DNA from: Chrysaora quinquecirrha
Taxonomy: Eukaryota > Cnidaria > Scyphozoa > Semaeostomeae > Pelagiidae
Length of the DNA: 64,000 nt
Assembly (NCBI GenBank): GCA_014526335.1
Contig: JACTAT010000057.1
Location: 508,684-572,683, forward strand
Direction of reading: 5' to 3'
In this document: positions 12,142-23,095 of the stretch, piece after piece
Layout: each line of letters begins with the position of its first letter
How positions within the stretch are numbered: the stretch's first letter is position 1
Translations under genes and position numbers: made by a program
The notes under the pieces: generated by a model
What the model was told of the DNA's origin: nothing
The model's input: the letters and a program-made list of their open reading frames with translations, nothing else
Databases searched by the model: none

Positions 12142-12190
12142 GTCCGCCATTTTGAGAAAGGTGGTGCAATACTTATCGAACGTAAGTGTA
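12142..12190 (+). repeat. Leader repeat, inverted partner of 9625-9677
   Basis: See the partner entry. This copy stands directly in front of the THAP-transposase fossil. Confidence 0.8.
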
Positions 12191-12309
12191 CATGAATTTC
12201 TTTCGAAGATTTGCTCAAAATCTATGGTTCACAATATTTGTGTACCATTGAGGCTGTGGCAAGTTGAATCATTTGTGATTAGTTTTATAAAATTTAAAAT
12301 TGTCCTTTG

Positions 12310-13140
12310 TTTGATGGTAGGTTGCTCAAATAAAAATAGTAGACATAAGGGAGTAAGATCTTATAGAGTTCCAAAAGTGGCTACAAAACAAGGAAAGCTG
12401 ATGCAGGCGCTAACAGCTAAACAGAAAAGAAAGTAGGTTTCTGCAATCAGCATAGAGTGTCTAATTCCAAAAATTCTTGATAATAATTGTGTCTGTGGTA
12501 AACAGTTCAAGTCAGGAGAATCTGCGAAAGACTGGGATAGACATAATGACCACTGGGTACCAACTCAGCATGTTGGCCACGCAAAGAAAACAGAAGAAGA
12601 AAGAGAGCTAAAGGCAAAGCAACAACGAGCCCAGAAAGCTGCTTAGAAGAGAAAACATGACTGTTTCAATAAATTGGCAGTTAAGATGAATAAATAAAAT
12701 GAGCCAAGGAGCCCATCAGTAACACATTTACTACCGACAACTCGACTGTCTCAGAAGTTTTATACTGGTTAAAATTTATACTGGTCTCCAATCATTTGAG
12801 ATTTTAAAGAATACTTTTGATTTTGTGTCTCCACATGTCAAGGGAAAATCCTTACCTCTGAGCAAGTTTCAAGAACTTGTTTTAGTTTTGATTAAGCTCA
12901 GACTTAATGTTTCACATCAAGATCTTGCTTATCAATTTGAGATGTCTCTTACAACTGTATCGAATATTGGAACACTTTGGTTGATGGAAATAGACATTTG
13001 TCTTTTCCTTCGATTTCCTGGCCAGAAAGAGAAGACTTTGGGAGAACAATGCCCAAGTCCTTCCTGTTTTCATTTGGAAATAATGTGACTGTGATAATAG
13101 ATTGTTTTAAAGTTTCAGGGCTCAGGTCTAAAATGCGGAC
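12310..13140 (+). pseudogene. Decayed THAP-domain DDE_Tnp_4 transposase
   Basis: From about 12312 the frame gives a THAP zinc finger: MVGCSNKNSRHKGVRSYRVP for the N-terminal Cys and basic part, then NCVCGKQFKSGES and NDHWVPTQHVGHA for the second Cys-His part. A charged linker follows. From about 12825 there is an HTH_Tnp_4-like segment (SKFQELVLVLIKLRLNVSHQ, then [16 protein letters not shown]). In a shifted frame there follows the start of a DDE_Tnp_4 domain ([13 protein letters not shown], then [10 protein letters not shown], whose D would be the first catalytic residue). Stops at the THAP middle and linker and a frameshift near 12980 kill it. The similarity stops near 13140. Confidence 0.65.
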
Positions 13141-14087
13141 ACTAATATTTTGCGGACTTTGGGCTCCATATTGACATTTTTCTCCAAAATATCTTCTGTT
13201 TTGATAATGTTCTCACTTGCTGTATTCTCTTTCCTCTCCTTGGCTTTTACATCTTTAAGTGTTTCTTTGTATGCAGCACTTCCAGTGCCAATACCACAAG
13301 ATTACCATTTACAGTAAATTTTTTGAAAGCTCATCCATTTGTTCTGCATTCTTCATGGAGATCTCCTTTTTCTCAAATCTATTTTTCAATTGCACTTTTG
13401 GATTATAACCACTGGGAACACTCCTTGATAGTGTTTGACTGACATGCAAATGTTATCACCAATGTTATGATTTTCTTGGCTGAATTTGCAATATAGTTGC
13501 TTAGATACCCTTTATCCCCAAAAAAAGTTCACTGGAATCAGCAGAAAGAAAAGCCTTTAGAAAACCGCCAGGAGCAACTTCTCCATCAACTCTTGAGGAT
13601 ACCTTGTTACAAACCTTAAATGCATTGTGCTTCATCCTCTCTTAGTCATGCCTATCCAAATCTTCAACTCTCTAAGATGATAAAGTCTCTTCATTTATTC
13701 CCGTCAGCTTCTTTCAATGTTCCCAGTTAATATAAATTCCATCTGCAATTGCATCTTTTGAAAGAAAATTCTGAAACTTTAAAAATTTAAAAGGTAGAAG
13801 GTGCTTTGATTTTGGATTTCAGAAAAATCACTTCTGAGGCAACAACTATTTCATATATGTGATATAAAGAGTTATAAAAACAAAAAGCAAATATTCTGCA
13901 TTGTGGACACAGTTTCTGCATTCAAACAGCAAAATAATTGAATATAAAATATTCAAAAAGCAACTTATTCAAAGTAAAATGAAGGTCATAATGAATGAAT
14001 TGATATCATGTATGGAAATAATAACACAATGAAAGTTTCTTTGCATCAGGTAATACAAGTGATTTGTAATTCAAGCAAAAAGGTTTA
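13141..14087. other. Unresolved repeat-derived sequence
   Basis: The minus strand has short coding-like tracks (for example 13250 to 13150, a lysine/glutamate-rich stretch). They may belong to another decayed element ending at the break in the THAP fossil. No domain was recognised. Confidence 0.3.
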
Positions 14088-14697
14088 CTAACCAACAAAA
14101 CTTTGAATATGATACACCTCATTTTGACTGCTGTCTGCAGGAGCTAGATGTATGCAGATGTAATAATCATAATTAACAATGCGAATTTCTTGGACCATTC
14201 TGTAAGATATGTCATGATTGGTGATGCCAACCCCTGGTCTAGCATCAGTGACATCAATAATGTAAGGTTTAAGCTTATTCAGTACTGAAATGAACTGCAT
14301 TCCATATTCCACCAGTTTATCAAAATAGCAGCTAATTGTTTCTTGTGTCGAGGTGGATGTCAGCTTGTATTCCACGGTCTTTTAATCCTAACAACATCTG
14401 TAAAGGCATCTTCAAATTCAATAAATGGATGAGGTATGTCTTCTGAACAAAAAACTCTTCATCTGTTTCTTCTATTGTTGAATTCCTTGTCATCAAGCAA
14501 TCATGGATGTAACCCAAAGTGCACATATTCTTTGCAAATGTAGATTTGCCATATCGCTTCTCGATTTCCCTTTCCAAAAAAAGCCTGTTAACTTTAAGAA
14601 GACAAGACTTCAAAGATGTGCAGACGAAGTCTGTAGTCTTTGATCTTTCTCTGATACTTTCTCTGGTGACATTAGTTTTGCGGCATAAAATCCACAA
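14088..14697 (-). pseudogene. Fragment of an uncharacterised cnidarian repeat-encoded protein
   Basis: Two overlapping minus-strand frames (14697-14332 and 14375-14088) form one protein broken by a frameshift near 14370. The second part contains KPYIIDVTDARPGVGITNHD followed by a spaced DSSQNE motif. I recall this pattern (D-x-x-PGVGxxN, then DSxQNE) from multicopy uncharacterised proteins of cnidarians and sponges. The spaced acidic residues suggest a DDE/DDD nuclease fold, but that is inference. The first part has a TFAKNMCTLGYIHDCL track that I do not recognise. Confidence 0.4.
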
Positions 14698-14738
14698 TTG
14701 TAATCAATGATGGCGGCAGCAACAACACTGACCCTCGG

Positions 14739-14950
14739 CATTCAATGATGCCATTTTTTGCTGAGAATAATCTTGAACAATATTTTAAGAGCTTTCTGGA
14801 CAATGGATAAGCTGCCTTAGATTTTTTGATTAAGATGGATGAAAATGATATATTGAAGATTTTGCAAGAATGTGGTGTAAATAAAACATAGGGGCCCTAT
14901 GGGCATGTTCGAAGAATGACTCTGGTTAATGATGGCTATTTCGGTCAAAT
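14739..14950 (+). pseudogene. Degenerate SAM-like domain
   Basis: The frame from the ATG at 14739 reads FFAENNLEQYFKSFLDNG, stop, AALDFLIKMDENDILKILQE, CGVNKT, stop. The helix pattern and acidic turn fit a SAM domain. Two in-frame stops break it. It starts 40 bases from the 5' end of the minus-strand fossil, so the two may derive from one divergently transcribed element. Confidence 0.35.
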
Positions 14951-15119
14951 GATGAAAGAGGTTTGTCGCTGTGCACCAGGACGATAATGATTATGTGGAT
15001 AATGGTGGCGTTTATGATTATTATGACGATAATCATCGTGAAGATCCTGACGCTGGTTGTGGAGGTGGTTATCTAATTCTATTCCTATTCCTTGGACCTA
15101 ACTACAACAGGAATAAGAT

Positions 15120-15560
15120 TGATGACGGTAATGATGATGATTGGTAATGATAATGATGATGATGATGATGACAATACTGATGATGACGATGGTGGTGGTA
15201 GTGGTGGTGGTGGTGATGGTGGTAGGGGTGGTTGTGGTGGTGTGGTGTTGGTGGTGATGCGATTTCTTCGAACTGCCTCAAGCCTTCCATGATGTGGACG
15301 AGGACGGTGGCGATGATGATGAGGATGATGTGGATGATGATCATCATCATCATGAAAATCACGACGATGATCATCATTATTACCTTCGTGGTGGTGATTT
15401 TAGTGGTTATTTTATTCCATGGATCTCGTCACAACAGTAACAATGGTGATGAAGATGATGATGATGGTGATGATGATGATGGTGGTGGTATTTGTTACGA
15501 TGATGTTGATGATTATGATGGTGGTGATGGTGGTGAAGTGGGTTGTGGGAATTAGTTTAA
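15120..15560 (+). repeat. (GAT)n/(GGT)n microsatellite tract
   Basis: Long imperfect runs of GATGAT, GGTGGT and ATCATC in three patches. Open frames across it encode only Asp, Met, Gly or His/Tyr homopolymers and are artefacts. It marks the left edge of the RPA/helicase region. A similar tract lies at 19640-19815. Confidence 0.9.
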
Positions 15561-16185
15561 TGGTTAGTAATAAAATACGAGTTTAGATGTTGTTAGGGGG
15601 AAGGCGGGAATAGTAATGAAAGTTGTCTTGTTTTAGTTATGATTGGTATAACGAGAAATAATTCTTAATGGAAATTAGTTGCCTTTATGGCATGATGAGA
15701 GACATTTTGGGTGATTTTTTTTATTTCGGCATTTAAGAGAGGTTTGGTAGATTTTTAATGAACAAAAGATGATTAAATAGTAATTCGAAAAATGATTATG
15801 AAGACGAGGTTTAGCAATTGCGGGAAATCAGCTACGAAAATGAGTTGAATATATGATGTGGAATGGAGATGATGAGGAATATTGAAACTTGAGACAGGGA
15901 AATAGTAGTTGATTAGGTAAGTAAAGATGTGCAATAAGATATTTTTGGAGAAGATTAGGAAATCTAATTGCAAATTATCATAATATGCAAACGAGAATTG
16001 GAAATGTAATGTGTTATTAGTGAAGTCGAGAAATGTATAAAACGCGCTGTTTAAGACGAAGAATCATTGCTGCTCAGAGAATTATCAAGTCAGGATCACC
16101 GAAGATAGCGAGGATTACAAAGCTGTTAGATTTGAAACTGGAGAGTGGAATTTGAAGAAAAGGTGTTCAAATTTGTAACGGAATT

Positions 16186-18053
16186 ATGGCGGTAAGTTCT
16201 AACTTATTACAATTGTTTATGAAAATAGTGAATGATTTATGGCAATAAATATTTATAAGTATGTATAAATGAAGAGTGGCAATTATTGTTATTCGGGTGA
16301 TGGTAGTGACGGGGTATGTGTATGGTTTGTCATTTTGTATGTTTTCTCAGCTTGTAATGAACATGAGTTTTGTGAGTAAACTAATAAGTACAAGGTTATG
16401 GTTTCGTGAAAATAAAGAGATTGTTTATCTCAATTGTTGAAAATTTATGAATGCATGATGATGTTGTGTGAGTATGTTCATTTGGTTGATTGTTGAGAAT
16501 GTTTAGAAGCTTCGGTGCGTTTTTGGTTTTGAGAAATTTGAAAAGACTCGGTTTTTGTTAGAAAGATTAATGGAAAGTTCTTGTAGGAGGGGTAAATATG
16601 GGGAGAAGGAGTGAACAGTTGCCGAGTTAAGAGACAGTCAATTGAATGGGTATTGGAAAAAGGGTTTGTAAAAATAGTTAAATAGATTTGTCTCGAATGT
16701 GAAAAGGTGCTAAAATTGGGATAAAAGAATATGACGTTAATGATTGAATGGAGAATTATTGAAGGAAAGTGGGTCAAAAATTTGGCTGTGTTTTATATTT
16801 GTTGTTTTTATTTGTGCATTTGAATCAACATTGACTGGAAGATAATCTACTAGTAACGGGGAGAAAGGTTCATTTTCGGAAGTCGTTGCATAAAATGTAG
16901 GTGGTGTTACTGTGCTGGAGAGAGTAAGGGCATCTGTGAAAAAGTTTTGCTCGTAAAAGGTATTTGAATCTCGGTATAAACATGATTAACAGTTATTTGA
17001 AAGTTGTTTAATTGGGATTTTTATTTTTTGTAGCAAAAAGAAACAACGAAAGAAACGGTGACTTTGAAAGGATACATTGATAATTTTAGAGTCATTGAAC
17101 GATCTGCGAATCCACGGGTTGAGTTTTTCTTGCAAAAAGAAGATGGCTTGGTAAGAGGGGTTTGTTTTGATTTGAGCAAAAAGAAAATATTACAGAAAGC
17201 GTATGTTGAAAAGACTGGCTTGATGTTAAAAAATGTAATACTTGATAAAAGCAAAATGGAAGAGAGTTTGGTTGTTGTGGCTGGGACTTCTTTGGAGGAA
17301 ACAACAGTTGATTTTGAAAATGTACCGATGCTGTTAAGGATAAAATGTAATAAAGCAGAAGATTTGGTTGTGGGGCAAGTAGTTGCTGTGAGTGGAAAGG
17401 TGGTGGCTCTATCGGGTGAGAAGATGGTTACGACAAAATATGGGAAAAAGGTTAGGGTGGATGGAATTATAGCGGACGAGGAAGGTTCAGTAAAAGTATC
17501 TTTTTGGGGTGATGCTGGAAAAGAGATTGGATTGAATAGGACTTATGAGTTTGGCGATGCAAAGGCTTGGAGGGATTGGAAAACGGAAAATATAAGTTTA
17601 AGTGTGGAATTTGGGGAAATAAAAGAGGTAGAAGGTATAGAAGGAGAAGTTGCTGCTGTAGAAGGGTTGGGGTTAAGAAAGGAAATTGTGGATGTGTTAG
17701 GTGTGGTGAGATGTCAGAAATCCAAGATATGTTTCAAATGTCGAAAATCTGTGGATGTGGAGGGGAGTCTTGGTGTTGTTGAGTGTAAAGAGTGCCATAT
17801 GCTGCAAAGAGTTAGCAAATTGAAAACCAGAATCACTGTTTGTATACTTGTGGAAAGAGTCTCCGATGGACGAAATTTGGAAATGACGGCTTTTGATGAT
17901 TCTTTAGAGTTTATTTTTGGAAAGAAATTCGATAGAGTCAAAGTTACAGAAGATGAGGTTATAAAAGGAGTTCTTAATATGAAGGTTATTGAAATTAGTT
18001 ATGATGCTGCAAGTAATATAATAGACAATTTCGCATTAGTTGAATCGGAGTAA
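16186..18053 (+). CDS. RPA-like single-stranded DNA-binding protein, probably Helentron-encoded
   Basis: Two exons: 16186-16191 (ATGGCG, then gtaagt) and 17034-18053, after the acceptor ttttttgtag. The join is in frame (MAQKETTKETVTLKGYI) and gives 341 aa. By family pattern, residues about 10-115 and 110-230 are two OB-folds of the RPA70 type. The second contains GKVVALSG, RVDGIIADEEGSVKVSFWGD and NISLSVEF, like DNA-binding domains A/B. Residues 235-256 form a zinc ribbon, C-x2-C-x14-C-x2-C, as in RPA70 DBD-C. At 341 aa it is far shorter than cellular RPA1 (about 600 aa), as expected for RPA-like ORFs carried by Helitrons. Its role there would be to coat displaced ssDNA during rolling-circle transposition. 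The coding strand is strongly G-rich and C-poor. No frame damage is seen. A host-derived RPA paralogue is the main alternative. Confidence 0.75.
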
Positions 18054-19600
18054 TAATTAAGTACACATCATCAAAGTTATTTAGAATCACGTTATCAGAG
18101 TTATTTAGAATTAAAATTAGTAGGACTTAAGATTAGGGAGGTAAAGGCTGGGTTATTTATTGCAAGTTAGAATAATAGTAATACTAATTTCATTTTTTGA
18201 ATCTGATTATTTTGAAAAATAGAAGAAATTGGTCTGGGATGAGGAATTTATATATTGTTGTTGTAATAGATGATAACAAAGTATGGGGTGAAGCAAAAAC
18301 TTTATCTATTGAAACTGGAAGTCGATCACAAGCAGTAATCTTGTGCGACTGTTGTCACAGATGTGTAATCAATTATTGAAAATTGTTGTTTTTGCAATTA
18401 ATAGTTGGCAACGAAATTATGCAAGATTGTTGTTGGTTAGCTTTAGAGTAAATTATATTATTATTTGTTTAAAAAAAACAATTGCATACAGTTATTTACT
18501 TTAGGTTCTGTAGATATGGTTAAATAGGTGGTATTTAGGTATTAGGTTCCATTAGGGAGTAGAGGTGTTAGAATATATAATAATCCCCACGATTTCTCTA
18601 AATATATCGTTCTTAATAGAAGAAATATCCCGTAGATTGGGCAACATATAATTTTTTGTTTGTAATTGCCTATTATCCTGTTGATTTTTTTGTCAAAACA
18701 TGGTATATGCCCGATATGCAAATGCCTGCTCCGGTATACTGTAATGAGTATTTGATTAGGGTCAGCAAATAATCAACATTGAATTGATACTATAGGAATG
18801 AAAAACGAAAATTAGTTAGGTTTGTGGAAAGAAAAATTTTTTACTAATATTGTTTAGTAAATGTAGTAGTCTGTATTTGATACAATAATTAATTTAAAGA
18901 ATAATACGTTGTTAGAGTGAATAGTAATGTAAAAGAAAGTGAGTTATAATTATACTAAGCAAGTCCATAAATAAAGAAGTTATTTTGTAGAAATGTTCCT
19001 AAAAAGTTGTCGGTATTATTTATGAAAGAAGGATTTGTTGATTTATTTATAGTAGTAGAAACATATTTTGAATTTGAAATGAAATCGGAATGCCTAATAT
19101 GACAGAGTTTGTTGCTTGCGTTGTCGACGATTTTTGTTGCTTCGTTTCAACGTATTAAGAACAGAGATGTGCGCCTGAGTCAAAATGAAATGATAAAGGA
19201 CGCGATAGTCATGTATATCGGATGAAAGTAATGATGATGATGACGCAAGAGCATGGCAAGGAAGGGCTTATTGTTAGACACCCAGTTGTGAAAGCATTTG
19301 TGTGTTGGTAGAAAGATTTTCCTTTGCAACGTTGAGTCAGCAGAATTTGTCAATACTGAATTGAAATGAAGAAAAGTGTGAGTACTAATGTGAACTATCG
19401 GTATCAACCTCGTCTCCAGGGTGAATAGGCCTCTACGTGAAACTCCGCTGTCCATATTCGACCGTGGTATTGGCCTTGTCTATTCGCAATTTGATTGGTT
19501 GTTGAAAGAATAGAAATTTTAAGTGACGTGACAGTTTTTTCAAAATTTCACACCAAAATAGGCTGAAAACTATGTGAAAAACATGTGAAAAAAACTGGTT
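18054..19600. other. Non-coding spacer between RPA-like gene and helicase
   Basis: AT-rich, C-poor on the plus strand as far as about 19100. No exon is supported. It is probably 3' UTR and internal non-coding DNA of the Helentron-like element. Confidence 0.4.
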
Positions 19601-19639
19601 TATTACATGTATACACAATCGTCATGCACATCGAGAATG

Positions 19640-19815
19640 AACGTGATGATGATGATGATTATTATGATGATTATGATGATGATGATGATGACGATGATGC
19701 TGATGATGATGATTATGATGATGAGGATGATGATGATGAGGATGTTGATGATGATGATGGTGGTGGTGGTGGTGGTGATGATGATGATGATGGTGATAAT
19801 GATGATGATAATGCT
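19640..19815 (+). repeat. (GAT)n/(GGT)n microsatellite
   Basis: About 175 bp of imperfect GATGAT with a central GGTGGT run. Open frames here (poly-Asp, poly-Met, poly-His) are artefacts of the trinucleotide repeat. Confidence 0.95.
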
Positions 19816-20059
19816 GTTGATGGCTCTTCTTCAGCGTGGTTTTGTGTTTTGGATAAAAACCTGTTGCACAGATGGCATGTGAATAGATATTCTTCTGTTT
19901 GTTACAAAAACTAAAAATCGAGTAACAGTACATTCTTACAGTCAATAGCAATAAGATAAGCTGAATTATAATAAGAAGCAAATACAAAAATTGAAATATT
20001 TTGATGAATTGTTCATAAAGCATTCAGCTGTATTTTTCATTGAAGATGAATTAGTTAGT

Positions 20060-20345
20060 TAGTCCGTTACTTAGTTGAGCACATAGAGTTGCTGTCTTCG
20101 CAAGGTATGGGTTTCTGTTCAAAGCACAATGGATCCTCTGAATAGCGTAGCACTAATGTCAGACCTTCCTTTCGATGTGACCACACGTCGTGAATTCTTT
20201 TGTCTGGCATTAGAGAGAGTTGGCGTGGCGACCATTTTTACTTTTCGTGGCAGGTTTGACCTTAGTGGGAATCAAACTTGCAATCATAGATTGCGAGTCG
20301 GAGTCGCTCAGCTATTGGCCATTCTCACCACAATTTGCTGATTCA
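20060..20345 (-). repeat. tRNA-derived SINE-like sequence
   Basis: Read on the minus strand, 20335 to 20265 has a tRNA-like layout: an A-box-like stretch (ATGGCCAATAGCTGAGCGAC), an anticodon-loop-like GACTCGCAATC, and a B-box-like stretch (AAGTTTGATTCCC). About 200 bp of unrelated body follows. This is the layout of a tRNA-headed SINE. No second copy of this family was found in the window. Confidence 0.45.
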
Positions 20346-20635
20346 GTTATAGTGTTATAGTAGTCAAAACATGATTGTGATAAAAGCAGTAACTTGGATA
20401 TGATTGAATTCGTTGCTTCTGTTTTCACCAAGGACTGATTGGAAGAAAATACGTTGCTGATATCTCCAACTCCCAGTTTTACGGGTTTTACTATTGTCTT
20501 TATGGAAACCCTGGAAAATTGGAAAAAAAATTATTTCTCAAGTTAAAGAAAAAAACTTAAAAACAAATGTTTTACATATTCAATGAATGAGAAAAAAAAT
20601 ATGACATATAAAGTGACGGATGGACTTGGCCAAGT

Positions 20636-20669
20636 TTTATTTTATAAAACGAAAGTGTTTTCGTTTTAT
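20636..20669. repeat. Perfect 15-bp hairpin with 4-base loop
   Basis: TTTTATAAAACGAAA, loop GTGT, then its exact reverse complement. Outside it, CAAGT and ACTTG can extend the stem with bulges. It lies about 390 bp beyond the stop codon of the helicase/endonuclease ORF, where a Helentron 3' terminal structure could lie. Confidence 0.85.
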
Positions 20670-21061
20670 AAAAGACGACTTGGGAAAGTCGAAGGATAGG
20701 AGAAAAAGTGAATTACCTTGCGAATTATTATAATTTCCATGATTTGACGGATTTCGTCTCCCCAAATAATGGCCATTTTGTCTTAGTATTTTTTTAGATA
20801 TTTTGAATTTTTATGTACGATTTACATTAGTTATTCATATGAGTAAGTTGATAAGTGACGAATATTTGTATCATAGTCAATAGTTGTATCATGGTTGTAT
20901 CATATTGTAGAATGTATAGGATGATCAGTGTATGATTTTCTACGCAGTTAGTCATAAGAAATATTTTGGATTTGAATGATCTTCAAGTATTAATTATGAT
21001 TTTGCATTATTAGCATCAAAGAACTTCAGTTGTACCATACGATATATTTTGTACTATTTAT

Positions 21062-22320
21062 TCATTGATTTTTAATGCAAGTGAACAGAGGCTTGTGATC
21101 GCTATAATATGATTCTAGGACTCCTGAGCATGCGACCAAATAAGGAACATTGGTGTATACATGATCAATTTGGCTCCTGTAGTCTGTAGTGTATTGTGTG
21201 ATCAATTGGGTATAACCTTTATCTTGTATTATGTTTGCCGTTAACTGACGTTTTTCCAAAGATTCGTTCGATAAGTCGACATTGAAATCTCCGAGAATGA
21301 TAATAGGATCAGCAAGCTGTTGATTCAAATATGTCTCATGCAAATGATCAAGCGCTTGCAAAAGGTCAGCTAATGTTGTGCGAAGAGGTGAACGATATAT
21401 TGCAATAATATGTATATTGATAAGAGATTTTTGAATTGTGGTGATTGTGATTTCAACATTAAAACAGCTCGCATTAAAAGGAAATGTTATGCAATTAATA
21501 TTTCTTTGCAAATAAAGAGCTGTTCCATAAGGTGGTCTGCGCATATTTTCAGATATGAAATCATTTCTGTACAAGTCAAAGTTATCTAATGCATATTCAT
21601 TAGAGGAATCATCAGGAATAAGTGCAGTTTCAACAAATGCTAAGATATCAGCAGTTTTGAAATTGTAATCTGCAGCTATATCTTTTATGTGCATATGAAG
21701 AGAGCGTACATTGTGGAAAATGATTTTAACAGTATCTTTTAATGTTTTTTCATAGAGAGAATGAAGGCAGATTTGTAATTTTGCATCAGTCCTCAATCTT
21801 TGCATTTCATTTTTTACTTTCTGACTGGCTGCTATTTTCTGTTCATTTAGATTGGAAATGTATAAGTTTGCTAATTTTGTGACTCTACTTAGGCCAACGT
21901 AATGCGCATGTTCTCTTGTTGAAGAAGGAAAATCAACCACAAGTTGTTTTATTGTGTCACCTTGGCAACGATGAATTGTTTTTGCTGCTGGTGGTCTCAA
22001 TGGGAATTGCTTTCTCAACACGTATACTTGTGCTCTGTTGGAAATGTTGAAATGTATAGAAATTTCAAGAATAGGTGTCCAGGTCTTGTTAATTTGCTCA
22101 TGATAAAGATATTGGTTTTCTGTTCGATGATTCTTGCCAATTTGTTGATCATCAAATAATACCCATATTACCTTCGGTCTGGTGGATGGTGGATAATGGT
22201 AATCAAATGCTTTGATAGTACATTCTACACCATTAGTCATACCATCGTTTACAGCAATATTCGTTGTCAAATCATATTTTAGCGAAATTGCAATATTTAT
22301 AACTTTTGAGTCCCATTGTT
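21062..22320 (-). CDS. Helentron-type protein: PIF1-like helicase C-terminus fused to EEP endonuclease (partial)
   Basis: The frame is open from the N gap to the stop at 21062-21064. In the 402 residues counted from 22270, the first 140 are the end of an SF1 PIF1-like helicase. These include TNIAVNDGMTNG, PLRPPAAKTIHRCQGDT (motif V region, residues 91-106) and HYVGLSRVT (motif VI, 123-131). Residues about 180-400 form an endonuclease/exonuclease/phosphatase domain: FHNVRSL (185-191), ET (214-215), IYRS (291), GDFNVD (327-332), QIDHVY (367-372) and SDHKP (390-394). All main catalytic motifs are present. A helicase followed by an EEP domain is the hallmark of Helentrons (Helitron2). The Rep nuclease and the rest of the helicase would lie upstream, in or beyond the assembly gap. 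No stops are seen in the available part. Confidence 0.85.
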
Positions 22321-22820
22321 NNNNNNNNNNNNNNNNNNNNNNNNNNNNNNNNNNNNNNNNNNNNNNNNNNNNNNNNNNNNNNNNNNNNNNNNNNNNNNNN
22401 NNNNNNNNNNNNNNNNNNNNNNNNNNNNNNNNNNNNNNNNNNNNNNNNNNNNNNNNNNNNNNNNNNNNNNNNNNNNNNNNNNNNNNNNNNNNNNNNNNNN
22501 NNNNNNNNNNNNNNNNNNNNNNNNNNNNNNNNNNNNNNNNNNNNNNNNNNNNNNNNNNNNNNNNNNNNNNNNNNNNNNNNNNNNNNNNNNNNNNNNNNNN
22601 NNNNNNNNNNNNNNNNNNNNNNNNNNNNNNNNNNNNNNNNNNNNNNNNNNNNNNNNNNNNNNNNNNNNNNNNNNNNNNNNNNNNNNNNNNNNNNNNNNNN
22701 NNNNNNNNNNNNNNNNNNNNNNNNNNNNNNNNNNNNNNNNNNNNNNNNNNNNNNNNNNNNNNNNNNNNNNNNNNNNNNNNNNNNNNNNNNNNNNNNNNNN
22801 NNNNNNNNNNNNNNNNNNNN
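22321..22820. other. Assembly gap (500 N)
   Basis: Exactly 500 N, probably a placeholder of unknown true length. It truncates the helicase ORF on its right-hand side. Confidence 1.
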
Positions 22821-23095
22821 ATGGTTCAAGAAGGTTTTGAAGAAGAGATGTGTGTCAAGGATTAGAAAAGACTTTCTGGGTCATAAAGTTATGAACCCAT
22901 GGAATTCTTTACCAAAGGAAGCGGTCCAGGCTCCTAGCTTGAACTCATTTAAAGCATGTCTTGATGAGCATTGGAAGGGGTACCAATATCAAACTGAAAT
23001 TAAAAGGATCTTTCATAGAATGAACTTTATGGATTTATTAATCAGTTACTGGCTTATAGCCTATTTATAATAATGATAATAATAATACTTATGCA
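22821..23095 (+). pseudogene. 3' terminus of an L2/CR1-type LINE
   Basis: The frame ending at 23070 has the extreme C-terminus of L2/CR1 polyproteins: RIRKDFLGHKVMNPWNSLP, then APSLNSFKACLDEHWKG. It is followed by a TAATAATGATAATAATAA microsatellite tail. The upstream part is lost in the gap. It is a different copy from the one at 5221-5925, covering a more C-terminal part. Confidence 0.8.

Noticed and set aside
15092..15555. Open frames with poly-Asp, poly-Met, poly-Gly or His/Tyr-rich products
   Set aside because: They only read through the GAT/GGT microsatellite. All frames of such a repeat are open.
19585..20023. 133-aa His-rich and 109-aa Asp-rich frames
   Set aside because: Trinucleotide repeat artefacts with no splice or promoter support.
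20129..20341. 70-aa plus-strand frame
   Set aside because: It lies in a tRNA-headed repeat on the other strand; no protein similarity is recognised.
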